64,000 bases of DNA. Origin: Diogma glabrata. Taxonomy: Eukaryota; Arthropoda; Insecta; Diptera; Cylindrotomidae. Of the stretch, positions 14,397-26,078 are shown in pieces. Location of the stretch: positions 234,841,736-234,905,735 of the forward strand of contig OY856186.1 of NCBI GenBank assembly GCA_963693315.1, read 5' to 3'. The notes below the pieces were generated by a model. It was not told the DNA's origin and made no database searches. It was given only the letters and a program-made list of their open reading frames with translations. Numbering within the stretch: position 1 is the first letter of the stretch; each line of letters opens with the position of its first letter. Both the position numbers and the translations under genes were made by a program.

Positions 14397-15225
14397 TGGT
14401 GTTCATGCTCCATGTAGGAGTGTTGTCAGGCTAATCAGCTTTGAATATTCACCACGGTCATTCGCAATAGTGACATAATTACAATGGTAGCCGATTTTTT
14501 TAAGGTCGTTTATTATATACGTCGGTCTCCCATTGTAGTCGGGGTCTACCTCGCGGTCGCCCACTCCCTGAGGTACTAACGTACATTTTTCTAATTATTC
14601 CAGACTGTGAATCGGCTCGTAGAACATGCCCAAACCAAGCAATCCTATTAGAACGGATACAACCTATTATACCAGGACCCTCAAGAAGGTCTCTGATCTC
14701 AAAGTTATATCGGGTTCTATACTCTCCATCGTCTGACTTAAGTGGACCAAAAATGTAGCGTATGATCTTACGCTCAAATACAAATAAATGCGATTCGTCA
14801 TTTTGTGTAAGGGTCCACGTTTGTGACCCATACATCACAACCGCTTTAATCAATATCTTGTATAACTTGAGCTTGGTGTTAGTTGATACATATGGTGATT
14901 CAAGGAGAGGCTTAATTGAGTAGAAAGTCCGCTAACCTGCAGCGATTCGAGCTTTTATATCTGTAAGTATGCTGTTGTTTCAGTTAAGCATTATTCCCAA
15001 ATCTTTAAAAGATTCAACTCCCTCAATTCGTTCTTCGCCGCACATCAAATCTTTCAATTCTCAGCCTCTCTTGAAACATTCATATGTTTGGTTTTATTGT
15101 AGTTAATTTGCAGACCAATTTTACCACTCTCAAGCGAAAGTCTTACTCATAACAGCTTCGCTTCGGCCGAGTGTGACACATCATCAGCGTAAGCGATCAT
15201 CTGTACTGAGTTTATTGACAAGACA
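14397..15225 (-). pseudogene. RTE-like reverse transcriptase, C-terminal fragment
   Basis: On the minus strand this holds the end of a non-LTR ORF. Near 15210-15190 is the catalytic block IAYADDV. It is followed after stops by DIKARIAAG, then an open stretch (14853-14500) with KAVVMYGSQTWTLT, FERKIIRYIFGPL, RSNRIAWFGHVLRA and GRPRGRPRLQW, the usual C-terminal block of RTE-type proteins. A frameshift near 14500 moves the frame to one reading INDLKKIGYHCNYV and ending LLHGA and a stop, then a short A-rich tail near 14397. The same tail region occurs in inverted orientation at 62505-62583. It is 5' truncated, frameshifted and inactive. Confidence 0.85.
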
Positions 15226-15237
15226 TTGTTTTAAACG

Positions 15238-17215
15238 GATTAAAACGGATAGGAATTAACAGAAAAAAAATAAAATGAAATAACCCATTGAAAACGATTC
15301 AAAAGATAGGATATTGCCCTAAAATTCGGCTTTTAAGCCGGGCATTCACATCAAACAGAAACAGAAACAGAAACTGAAAATTTTCAGTTTCTGTTTCTGT
15401 TTCTAATTTGGTTGACGAATTTGGTTGAATAATAAAACAGAAACAGAAACCGAATTTTAAGATGGCAGCTGTCATATTATATTATATATGCCAAAATTAA
15501 AATATATATATTTAACCCAATCCATATATATTTAACCCAATTAAAATTGAAAAAATTATATTAATATAAAAAAAATATTGTAATTCAATAAACTGTGTAT
15601 TTTATTTTTCATTCATATAAATAAAAAAATAACACAATTTTGTAATGTATAGTGAAGAAGAAATTTATTTTTTTCGTTATCGCACATAATAATATCCATC
15701 AAAAAAAATCGAATAGCTAAATTCAACGTAAATTATTTTTGACTAAATATTTATTTCTTAAAATAATGTACAATCCCGTTACATAAATTTAAAATAATAT
15801 GGTCACGTGACAGTTTCTGGACCAGAAACAATTAAATTTTAATTGTTTCTGGTCCAGACAAAACAGACGAATTTTCAGTTTCTGTTTCTGTTTCTAAATT
15901 AGGTTTCTGTTTCTGTTGCTGTCAAATTTGTATGAAATTCGGTTTCTGTTTCTGTTTTATGTGAATGCACGGCTTTACGATAAGAAACAATTAAAACGGA
16001 TAGGAATTAACAGAAAAAAATAACGATAGGATATTGCACTAAAATTCGCCTTTTACGATAAGAAACGATTAAAACGGATAGGAATAAACAAACAAATAAT
16101 GTGAAAAAACCCATTGAAAACGATTCAAAACGATAGGATATTGCACTAAAACTCGTTTTTTACGATAAGAAACGATTAAAACGGATAGGAATAAACAAAA
16201 AAAATAATGTGAAAAAACCCCTTGAAAACGATAGGATATTGCACTAAAATTCGGCTTTTACGATCAGAAACGATTAAAACGGATAGGAATTAGCAGAAAA
16301 AAAACGATGTGAAATAACCCATTGAAAACGATTCAAAACGATAGGATATTGCACTGAAATTCGGCTTTTACGATAAGAAACGATTAAAACGGATAGGCAT
16401 AAACAAAAAAAAAATAGTGTTAAAAAAACCCTTGAAAACGGTAGGATATTGCACTAAAATTCGGCTTTTACGATAAGAAACGATTAAAACGGATAGGAAT
16501 TAACAGAAAAAAAAATAATGTGAAATAACCCATTGAAAACGATTCAGAACGATAGGATATTGCACTAAAATTCGGCTTTTACGATAAGAAACGATTAAAA
16601 CGGATAGGAATAAGCAAAAAAAAATAATGTGAAAAAACCCATTGAAAACGATTCAAAACGATAGGATATTGCACTAAAACTCGTTTTTTACGAAAAAAAA
16701 ACGATTAAAATGGATTGGAATTAAAATTAACAAAAAAAAATAATGTGAAAAAACCCATTAAAAACGATTCAAAACGATAGGATATTGCACTAAAAGTCGG
16801 CTTTTACGATAAAAAATGATTAAAACGGATAGGAATTAACAGAAACAAAATATGAAAAAACTCATTGAAAACAATTCAAAACGATAGGATATTGCACTAA
16901 AATTCGGCTTTTACGATAAGAAACGATTAAAACGGATAGGAATAAACAAAAAAAAATAATGTGAAAAAACCCATTGAAAACGATTCAGAACGATAGGATA
17001 TTGCACTAAAATTCGGCTTTTACGATAAGAAACGATTAAAGCGGATAGGAATAAACAAAAAAAAATAATGTGAAAACCCATTAAAAACGATCCAAAACGA
17101 TAGGATATTGCACTAAAATTCGGCTTTTACGATAAGAAACGATCAAAACGGATAGGAATTAACAGAAAATAAAATAATGTTAAATATCCCATTGAAAACG
17201 ATTCAGATAATCTAC
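15238..17215 (+). repeat. ~109-bp tandem array (CGATAGG family)
   Basis: GATATTGCACTAAAA recurs about every 109 bp (near 16030, 16138, 16226, 16345, 16446, 16556, 16669, 16784, 16887, 16996 and 17104), plus one unit at 15311 separated by an inserted MITE. Each unit holds CGGCTTTTACGATAAG, AAACGGATAGGAAT and ACCCATTGAAAACGATTC. Spacing varies from 88 to 119 bp through small deletions. Confidence 0.92.
15336..15974. mobile_element. Harbinger-like MITE with 3-bp TTA target duplication
   Basis: The termini are AGCCGGGCATTCACAT on the left and ATGTGAATGCACGGCT on the right, one mismatch apart. They continue as AAACAGAAACAGAAAC on the left and its complement on the right. It interrupts a 109-bp repeat unit: left flank CTTTTA, right flank TTACGATAAG, while intact units read CTTTTACGATAAG, so TTA was duplicated. 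A 3-bp TWA duplication is typical of PIF/Harbinger elements. No transposase is present. Confidence 0.8.
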
Positions 17216-17540
17216 CAAAAAACGATAGGAAACGATTAAAGCGATAAAAACTTTCTATCGGAAAAAAACGATACAGCTCCATTCATTTTCATTCAAAAAC
17301 CGCATAGGAAACGATAGATTTTATTATTTTTTCACTAGATTTTCATTTCTATCAGAAAATAACGATAAGAAACACCCAAAAACGATAGAAATTGCATCCG
17401 CCACAAAAGGCAAAACGTAAGAGTCCGCATTCGTTTCTATGGGAAAAACGATTCCAACCCATTAATTCTCATTCAAAAACCGCATAGGAAACGATAGAAA
17501 ACGGTCTATCGGTTTCTATCGTTTTCTATCATTTTTTTTA
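17216..17540 (+). repeat. Diverged outer end of the CGATAGG array
   Basis: Two copies of CATTCAAAAACCGCATAGGAAACGATAGA-like sequence (about 17290 and 17470) plus scattered CTATCG/CGATAG words. This looks like the right outer boundary of the array. Confidence 0.65.
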
Positions 17541-18059
17541 CAAGGGTAGGATTCAATCGATTTCAAAAGGAAAAAATTGTTTAATAGGATTTTATAGGAA
17601 ACTTCCTATGCAGTTTTCCCATTAATACTTTGTTTTTCACTAGGATAGTTTAAGCAGGGCGCCCTTCTGCTCTGTCATATAACTCAAATTTCACTTGCTA
17701 ACCGTCGATTGCAATTCCTTTCGCATCATTCTATAATCCACCCCTGTATTGAGTTTTAATTTATCGCGACGTGAAAATAAGATTTATATGGAGTTTAAAA
17801 TCCTTTATTGATACTGCAAACCAGTTTTGTTTTTTTTTTCATTGAGAACCAGTAGAAAGCAGAACTAAGATAAAAATAATATACAAAAGTTATTCATTTC
17901 TGTGAAGACTGCAATTTCTTTACTTGTAATAACCAATGCTATGAAAATTACACCCTCTATTGTTTCAACGCAAACATGGAATGATAATTAATTTTACTTA
18001 AAATCCACTCAACTAATTATCATTTTTTTCATCAAAGGTTCTAGCTTCGACCGCTAGAG
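17541..18059. other. Spacer left of the tandem duplication
   Basis: Apparently unique sequence up to the left breakpoint near 18060. No ORF or element end recognised. Confidence 0.5.
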
Positions 18060-18122
18060 TAAATTAACTTCCATACCAAAAAATAACAATTTATGAGTTA
18101 AAAATCGTATGGAGATGAACAA

Positions 18123-18128
18123 TTTATT
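18123..18128 (-). promoter_or_regulatory. Candidate polyadenylation signal AATAAA
   Basis: AATAAA on the minus strand ~130 bp beyond the stop codon of the copy 1 gene. The equivalent in copy 2 is at 20359-20364. This is an inferred 3' processing signal. Confidence 0.35.
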
Positions 18129-18254
18129 GTCAATTGACATATACAAAATAAAATCTAACTAAATACAATATTAAAAAATCAACTTTCTTAACACACAAGA
18201 CACAGCCTCCTTATATTATTTTGTTATTCTTAAAGAAAAATAATTGATCCAATG

Positions 18255-19346
18255 TTAATGATTCTCTTCCAATAAACCATGCCTTTGCAAATAGTTTAAT
18301 GAACTCACAGAAAAATCAATAGCTCGTCTCGGTGTCACATTACTAATTTCATATTTATGCAATAATTGTTTTATTTCTTGATTATTATTATTACAATCAT
18401 TATTGCTGTTGATTTGTAACTGTTGTGGTGTTGTCGTTGTTGTTATCAGCGGAGTTTGAAAAACAAGTACAGGTGTTTTTTTGTTATCATTTATTACAAA
18501 TTTACCCATATTATTATTATTTTGTATTATTCGATTATTATTCAACGGTTTGGGTTTTGTAAATGGTAGCACTAAATTCTCTTTTTCGTAATCATTGTGA
18601 TGAACACAAGTTTTTTCTTTTGTTTGACTGAAATTCTCCTTAATTTGAACTTCAATTTCATTCATTTTAATTTCTGTATTTATTTGCTTATCAAGAATTT
18701 CATTGATTGTGGTTTTACAATCTCGTAACTCTTTCAAAAGTTGATCATTTCGGTTGCGATAAGTTTCATTTTCTTTTTTTAAATTTTTTATTTCTTCAGA
18801 ATTTTGCTTTAAAATTTCCATTATTTCTTGTAAATCGGTTTTGATTGAATTAAAGTTATTTGCTTCTGATTGTGTTATCACAGAATTCGATGTTGGTGGA
18901 TTTGGTGATGTTAATTGAGGCGTTGATTGAATATGAATGAATGGAGCATTATTTGCTGGAATTGTTGTTGATTGTTGGTTGTCGATATTGCATTGTAAAT
19001 TATAATATGGTTGCTTGTAATCATCTTTATTGAATATGGTTGGAATTGTTTTCATTATCATTGACATATTATCAATTCGATTTAAATCATAATTTAAATG
19101 ATTAAATACTTTACGTTGTAAATTGTTTGAATTTAAACATTGTGGTTGGGTTGTTATTATATTTGGTTTGTTGATATGATCAAAAACAATTGATACGTCC
19201 GGAACTGACGGAATTATCTGAAATAGAAATACATATTTTTCAATAAAAAGTAGCAATCATTTTTTTATAAAACAAACCATTAGTCCTTTATTTTCTGTTG
19301 GATTTGGTGCTGGTCTTGGTACTAAATCATCTGAAAATTGAGACAT
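18255..19346 (-). CDS. Coiled-coil protein, Ana2/STIL-like candidate, copy 1
   Basis: Two exons are proposed: 19346-19278 (starting ATG, 23 codons) and 19217-18255. They join across a 60-bp intron (19277-19218) that starts GTTTGT, ends TTTCAG and keeps the frame, giving 343 aa. Visible features are an N-terminal proline motif PRPAPNP (residues 10-16), a Gln/Asn/Thr/Pro-rich region, a predicted coiled coil at about 146-218 (EIMEILKQNSEEIKNLKKEN and onward), poly-Asn tracts, and a C-terminal FSVSSLNYLQRHGLL (about 325-339). The order PRP box, coiled coil and a C-terminal .YL..(Y/H)GLL motif recalls Ana2/STIL, which recruits Sas-6 and binds Sas-4/CPAP during centriole assembly. That identity is from memory, and the middle of the protein is not diagnostic. 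The unspliced frame would start inside the intron and is less likely. Confidence 0.6.
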
Positions 19347-19590
19347 TTTAAAACGAAAATATAGCTATAAACTTGAACGTAAACAAAATAATTATTTAAA
19401 GTACGTTAAATGCAATTAAAAAACAAAACTAATGTGTGGATAAAGTAGTTTAAAGAGCTGTCAATATTTTTATTTAAGTGTTGTCAGCGTGAAATTAATG
19501 TGCCATAATTTTTCAATATTTATAGTATAACTTTGATCTGAAAAATAAAAAACGGTTGTAAACCATCTTTCGGTTGTTAGGAGTCTTTAA

Positions 19591-20062
19591 TGTCGTGTTC
19601 TTTGGCAAAAAAAAATTGATCTGAAAAAATTAGCTGTCAGATCAAATTAGCTGTCAGTTTGTGTTCTTTGGCAAAAAAAGATTGATTTATTTTCTGATCT
19701 AGATCAAGTTTTAAAAATCTAGATTTTTTGGTAGATTTTACTAATACATTGATATATTATTTTTAATTGTCAAATTTATGTAAACAAAAAAAAACCGCCA
19801 TTTTAACTATTATTATTATTTTGTTTAAAAATAATTTGTTATTATTTAAATTAGTAATTAATAATAAAGTTATTACAAATAAAATGATAAAACGTAAAAT
19901 CTATCATTTTCAAATGTAAACATAACCAAACATATCAACTGATAGAACAAAAAGTCAAAACAATTTACTACTACATTTACAAAAGTAGATTGATTTATTT
20001 TATGCTGTTCGTTGGCAAGCAAATAAATCAATCTTTTTTCGATCAAGCCAAAGAACACGACA
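19591..20062. mobile_element. MITE (ATGTCG-TIR family), inside unit 1
   Basis: ATGTCGTGTTCTTTGGC at the left and GCCAAAGAACACGACAT at the right form perfect 17-bp inverted termini. The interior is AT-rich with TGATCTGA and AGCTGTCAGATCAAATTAG blocks. It lies upstream of the copy 1 gene. The unit 2 copy (from about 21826) is split by the 22018-25747 insertion and finishes near 26028. Relatives occur at 27071-27640 and 28265-28724, and as a fragment near 30700-30843. Confidence 0.8.
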
Positions 20063-20490
20063 TAACTTTTCAAAGCAATTTTTCATTCTATTCTATTGAA
20101 TACATTCAGTCTACACTAAGTTTACACCATGGTAGTATAATAGAATAATAGCAAATAGCTAATAAACTATTACGGTGTAACCGAATAGCATAATACCTTT
20201 ATACTTTTACTAAGTTTACACCAGTATCTAATTTGCTAGCCCTTTTCACCATCGTACTTTTTAAATTTCATACGGTGATGTAAACTCTTATTAATTAAAT
20301 TAACTTCCATACCAAAAAATAACAATTTATGAGTTAAAAATCGTATGGAGATGAACAATTTATTGTCAATTGACATATACAAAATAAAATCTAACTAAAT
20401 ACAATATTAAAAAATCAACTTTCTTAACACACAAGACACAGCCTCCTTATATTATTTTGTTATTCTTAAAGAAAAATAATTGATCCAATG

Positions 20491-21582
20491 TTAATGATTC
20501 TCTTCCAATAAACCATGCCTTTGCAAATAGTTTAATGAACTCACAGAAAAATCAATAGCTCGTCTCGGTGTCACATTACTAATTTCATATTTATGCAATA
20601 ATTGTTTTATTTCTTGATTATTATTATTACAATCATTATTGCTGTTGATTTGTAACTGTTGTGGTGTTGTCGTTGTTGTTATCAGCGGAGTTTGAAAAAC
20701 AAGTACAGGTGTTTTTTTGTTATCATTTATTACAAATTTACCCATATTATTATTATTTTGTATTATTCGATTATTATTCAACGGTTTGGGTTTTGTAAAT
20801 GGTAGCACTAAATTCTCTTTTTCGTAATCATTGTGATGAACACAAGTTTTTTCTTTTGTTTGACTGAAATTCTCCTTAATTGGAACTTCAATTTCATTCA
20901 TTTTAATTTCTGTATTTATTTGCTTATCAAGAATTTCATTGATTGTGGTTTTACAATCTCGTAACTCTTTCAAAAGTTGATCATTTCGGTTGCGATAAGT
21001 TTCATTTTCTTTTTTTAAATTTTTTATTTCTTCAGAATTTTGCTTTAAAATTTCCATTATTTCTTGTAAATCGGTTTTGATTGAATTAAAGTTATTTGCT
21101 TCTGATTGTGTTATCACAGAATTCGATGTTGGTGGATTTGGTGATGTTAATTGAGGCGTTGATTGAATATGAATGAATGGAGCATTATTTGCTGGAATTG
21201 TTGTTGATTGTTGGTTGTCGATATTGCATTGTAAATTATAATATGGTTGCTTGTAATCATCTTTATTGAATATGGTTGGAATTGTTTTCATTATCATTGA
21301 CATATTATCAATTCGATTTAAATCATAATTTAAATGATTAAATACTTTACGTTGTAAATTGTTTGAATTTAAACATTGTGGTTGGGTTGTTATTATATTT
21401 GGTTTGTTGATATGATCAAAAACAATTGATACGTCCGGAACTGACGGAATTATCTGAAATAGAAATACATATTTTTCAATAAAAAGTAGCAATCATTTTT
21501 TTATAAAACAAACCATTAGTCCTTTATTTTCTGTTGGATTTGGTGCTGGTCTTGGTACTAAATCATCTGAAAATTGAGACAT
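20491..21582 (-). CDS. Coiled-coil protein, Ana2/STIL-like candidate, copy 2
   Basis: Same two-exon structure as copy 1, shifted by 2236 bp: exon 1 is 21582-21514, the intron 21513-21454, exon 2 21453-20491. Both splice sites and the full 343-codon frame are intact. The one amino-acid difference I see is Gln to Pro at about residue 214 (CAA to CCA, base 20882), within the last turns of the predicted coiled coil, where a proline could shorten the helix. Only ~435 bp of its own upstream sequence remains before a 3.7-kb non-LTR insertion at 22018, so its promoter may differ from copy 1. A duplicate this similar may also be a haplotype or assembly artefact. The family assignment has the same limits as for copy 1. 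Confidence 0.6.
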
Positions 21583-22017
21583 TTTAAAACGAAAATATAG
21601 CTATAAACTTGAACGTAAACAAAATAATTATTTAAAGTACGTTAAATGCAATTAAAAAACAAAACTAATGTGTGGATAAAGTAGTTTAAAGAGCTGTCAA
21701 TATTTTTATTTAAGTGTTGTCAGCGTGAAATTAATGTGCCATAATTTTTCAATATTTATAGTATAACTTTGATCTGAAAAATAAAAAACGGTTGTAAACC
21801 ATCTTTCGGTTGTTAGGAGTCTTTAATGTCGTGTTCTTTGGCAAAAAAAAATTGATCTGAAAAAATTAGCTGTCAGATCAAATTAGCTGTCAGTTTGTGT
21901 TCTTTGGCAAAAAAAGATTGATTTATTTTCTGATCTAGATCAAGTTTTAAAAATCTAGATTTTTTGGTAGATTTTACTAATACATTGATATATTATTTTT
22001 AATTGTCAAATTTATGT

Positions 22018-25000
22018 AGGCCAGCTGTCAAACGAAACGGCTGTGTATTATTTTCGAATATAAGAAATTTGGCAAAAAAATAATAATTAAATTTCTTTTA
22101 TATTTATTTCTTTTATATTTATTACTTTAATATCAATAAATTTTAATTTTTACTAATTAACACTATTTATCTTTTTTATTTTTAGGTAAGAAAATTACAA
22201 AATTAGAAATAATTAACTTAAGAACAAAATTTGAAGAAAATTTAGGAAAAACGATAATATATCTAAAATTTTTACCTTACCGGTGGTTCAGGAGGAAATT
22301 AAGATAAGTTTTACAATTTATTTAGTAATTTTTTTTTAATATTTTGTTAATACTAAATTAACAGAAACGACTGTGCTGTAGGTACAATTATTTTACATTG
22401 TATTTCATTTTAAATTTAATTTGTTAAGTGTAAGACAAAATTAACCCAAACTTCAATTGCAATTTCACAGTTATACTTACTATACTACTTTTAAGAGATA
22501 AGAACTTTCACGGTCTCCTTTTAATCCTTAATCGTTGTTTTTGGTTTGGTTTAATCTGTTTGCTTCAATCTCTTATGTCGAACCATTAATTTATTATCCA
22601 TTGTTTGAATTGGCAATTTCGACAGTTAAACTTAGACATAGTTTCAAGTTGTCCAGCTGGTAGAATTGTCAATTTAGATATCATTTTTGATCTTTTGTTT
22701 GGTTTTAGTTGGAATTTTTTTGAGGATTGTTTTCAGATTTATTTTTAAATTTAACTATAATTTAAAATGTCGAAATTGTCTATCAATTTTGCTAATATAA
22801 GAGGGTTGAACGTCAATCTTAATGCAGTTCACCTTTATCTTGAGAATCTTAAGCCTGATATTCTTTTTTTAACGGAAACGATTATCAGCGCGAGAGCTGT
22901 ATCGTTGGACAAAACTAAATATGTTTGTCCTAACTATGAGCTTGAATCTTCTTTCTACTTTAAGCATGGTGTTTGTGCGTTTATTAGAAATTCTGTACCA
23001 TATGTGAGAATAAATAATTTTGAATTAAATTCAAAATTTCACAATATGGTTTCCCTTAAGATTACCTGCTCTAATCAAACTCTTTTTGTCTTTGGATTGT
23101 ATCGCTCGCCCAACTCACCGGAGAACATAAATTTATTTCATGACCTATCTGAAAAGATAGATAGGTTGACTGTATATCCTAACGCTAAAATTATAGTTCT
23201 TGGTGATTTCAATGTTCATAATAAAGAATGGCTTACACACAGCTCTAAAACTGATGAATTAGGTAAAGAAGCTGAACTTTTTGCTCTTTATCATAATTTC
23301 ACTCAGATAATAGATCAGCCTACCAGAGTTCCTGACATTCTTGGCCAAAAAAGTAACTTGCTCGATTTGTTTTTGATAAATGACCCTACGTTGGTTCAAT
23401 TTAAAGTATCAGAGCCTTTGGGTGGATCAGATCATAATTTGATCTCCACACATTTAAATATATAAGTACCTAAACAGTTTAAAGCTAATCCTCGTCTTGT
23501 TTGGGATTATAAAGCTGCAAATTGGCAGGGACTTAGAGATTTCTTTAAATGGTTTCCCTGGAAACGCAATTGTCTTTCCAGCCAAGATCCAAACATTGTT
23601 GCTTCTAATTTTTCAAAAATAATACTAATGGGTATGAGTAGGTTTGTTCCAAATAGTTTGATTGTTCCGAAGGTTGATCGATGGTTTTCAAGTAAATGCA
23701 AAAAAGCAATAAAAATTAAAAAAAAGGCTTTTCAAAAGTTTATTCAAAACAAGTCTGATGAAAACCTTAGATTATACCGAATAGAAAGAAATTTATGTAG
23801 AAAATTAATAGATGCAGAGAAACATCTATTTATTAGGAAAAAAGCTAATAAATTTGCTGAGCACCCTACTGGTTCACGAAATTTTTATAAAACCGCCAAG
23901 GCTGTTCAAGGAAACTTTTGTAAGTCTTCTATACCTCCTCTTATTGATAGAGATATACCTATTATTGACCCCAAAGAAAAGGCTAATTTATTAGGTAACT
24001 GTTTTTCGTTAAATTCTACATTAGTAGAACCCAATTTTCTACCTATACCAATTCCTAGAGTTTCTAACAAAATGGGGCGGATTATTTTTCGTAAAAATGT
24101 CATTCGGAAAATGCTCTTACAAATCAATACTAATAAGGCATCTGGACCTGATAGAATTCCTCCAATTATCCTTAAAACTTTTGCTAAAGAGTTAGCACCA
24201 ATCCTAACTAAAATTTTCTATTTGTCATATAAGAAAGGGATTTTTCCTGATATATGGAAAATGGCTAGTGTACAACCAGTTCCAAAGAAGGGCGCTAAAA
24301 CGGATCCAAGAAACTACAGACCTATATCAATTTTGTCGGTTGTTTCTAAAGTATTTGAGAAATATGTTAATTTTAATATTATGAGCTTCTTAGAGTCGTC
24401 AAAATTACTTAATGAAAGACAATACGGATTCCGTAAAGGAAGAGCGACGGGAGATTTACTCTCTTTTGTCACGCATATCTGGAACAAGTCGTTTGAAAAC
24501 CATGGTGAGACCTTTGGCGTCGCACTTGATATTGCCAAAGCGTTTGACAAAGTATGGCACAACAATCTTATTTGCAAATTGAGATGCTACGGCTTAGATG
24601 AGCAACTTATTTCTTGGTTACAAAGCTTTATTTCCGAGCGCAAATTTCAGGTCAATGTTGATGGTGTTTCATCGAATATCTTTTCAACTAACGCTGGTGT
24701 TCCTCAAGGTTCCGCTTTATCACCTACTCTTTTTCTTCTCTATATTAATGACTTGCTAGGTTCAACAGTTAATCCCATCCATAGTTTTGCTGATGATAGC
24801 ACACTTCATGCGTCACATGAAATGCCAAATTTGTATGCACCATCAAATCTTAATATCGCTAGATCAAACTTGATAGACTCATTAAATATTGATTTAAAAA
24901 CCATCTTAGATTGGGGAGTTGCTAACAGTGTTGAATTCAACACAAGTAAAACTCAAGTTTGCCATTTTTCTAGGTTATCAACACCTAATCCATTTTTATT

Positions 25001-25747
25001 AAAGTTTGATTCAAATAATCTTGAAGAGAAAGAATCTATTAAACTTCTAGGAGTTGAGATTGAAAATAGTATGAAATGGAATTCTCATATTTTTAGCCTA
25101 GCAAAGAACGCTGTTCAAAAATTAGGATTTTTGGGTCGTTGTCGTAAGGTTTTTAATAGCGAGCAGCTTCTTTTAATATATAAATCATTTATTCGTCCCT
25201 GCATGGAGTATTGTTCTCACATATGGGGAGGAGCTTACATAAGTAGTTTGAAATGTCTTGATTCTGTACAGCGGAGAGCTGTTAAATTGATCGGCAACTC
25301 GACTCTTACTAACGTGCTTGATTCCTTGCAACATAGAAGAGACGTCGCTGATTTGACGGTATTCTACAAGTATATTATGGACGAACGGACGTCTGCGGAG
25401 ATCAAATCGATTTTGCCTGAACCAGCAAACTTTGCGCGTTTCACTAGAGCATCAACATCAGCCCATCCTTTTACGGTTCGAGTGACTAGGTGTAGAACTG
25501 TAGCTTTTCAACGCGATTTTTTTAACAGAGTTTCTCATCTCTGGAATGCCTTACCGGCGTGGGTCTTTCCTGATAATTTTAATCCTCAAAACTTTAAGAT
25601 CAACATTAATAAATTCCTCAAAGAAAATTGAATAATACTTTCAAGCCCTAGTTCCTTAGTTAGCATGGTATCTTCGGATATTCAGAGACGTTGATCTATA
25701 TTGGTTAACACTAAACATGCCTAACATAGAATAAAAAAAAAAAAAAA
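22018..25747 (+). mobile_element. Non-LTR retrotransposon (Daphne/CR1-like), apparently full length
   Basis: The left boundary is read from the empty site in unit 1, where ATTTATGTA runs into AACAAAAA. Here ATTTATGTA is followed by GGCCAGCTGTCAAACG. The right end is a poly(A) tail (about 25731-25747) followed by the expected CAAAAAAAAACCGCC flank. No clear target duplication beyond A residues is visible. It carries ~750 bp of 5' UTR, one long ORF with a single stop, and no recognisable ORF1. Confidence 0.9.
22767..25631 (+). pseudogene. Endonuclease-reverse transcriptase with one in-frame stop
   Basis: It starts at ATG 22767. An APE-type endonuclease comes first (SINFANIRGL, LFLTET, VLGDFNVHN, then GGSDHNLIS near residue 222). 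A TAA at 23463 interrupts the frame, which then continues without a shift. RT blocks follow: NYRPISILSVVSKVFEKYV, LDIAKAFDKVWHNNL, GVPQGSALSPTLFLLYIND, the active site FADD, and LLGVEIENSMKWNSH. The C-terminal part contains RPCMEYCSHIWGG and a final ORF end at 25631. With that one codon readable the protein would be ~954 aa and otherwise complete. The stop could be a recent mutation or sequencing error. No ORF1 precedes it, as in some Daphne- or RTE-like lineages. Confidence 0.88.
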
Positions 25748-26078
25748 AACAAAAAAAAACCGCCATTTTAACTATTATTATTATTTTGTTTAAAAATAAT
25801 TTGTTATTATTTAAATTAGTAATTAATAATAAAGTTATTACAAATAAAATGATAAAACGTAAAATCTATCATTTTCAAATGTAAACATAACCAAACATAT
25901 CAACTGATAGAACAAAAAGTCAAAACAATTTACTACTACATTTACAAAAGTAGATTGATTTATTTTATGCTGTTCGTTGGCAAGCAAATAAATCAATCTT
26001 TTTTCGATCAAGCCAAAGAACACGACATAACTTTTCAAAGCAATTTTTCATTCTATTCTATTGAATACATTCAGTCTA

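Larger units (their letters stand above)
18060..20297. repeat. Tandem duplication, unit 1 (2236-bp period)
   Basis: The sequence from TAAATTAACTTCCATACC onward recurs exactly 2236 bp later, at 20296. The unit includes a two-exon gene, its flanks, a MITE (19591-20062) and the left end of a TIR element. Reading both copies by eye I noticed one coding difference (18646 versus 20882). The unit 1/unit 2 junction falls in a TTAA-rich stretch compatible with microhomology. Confidence 0.95.
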
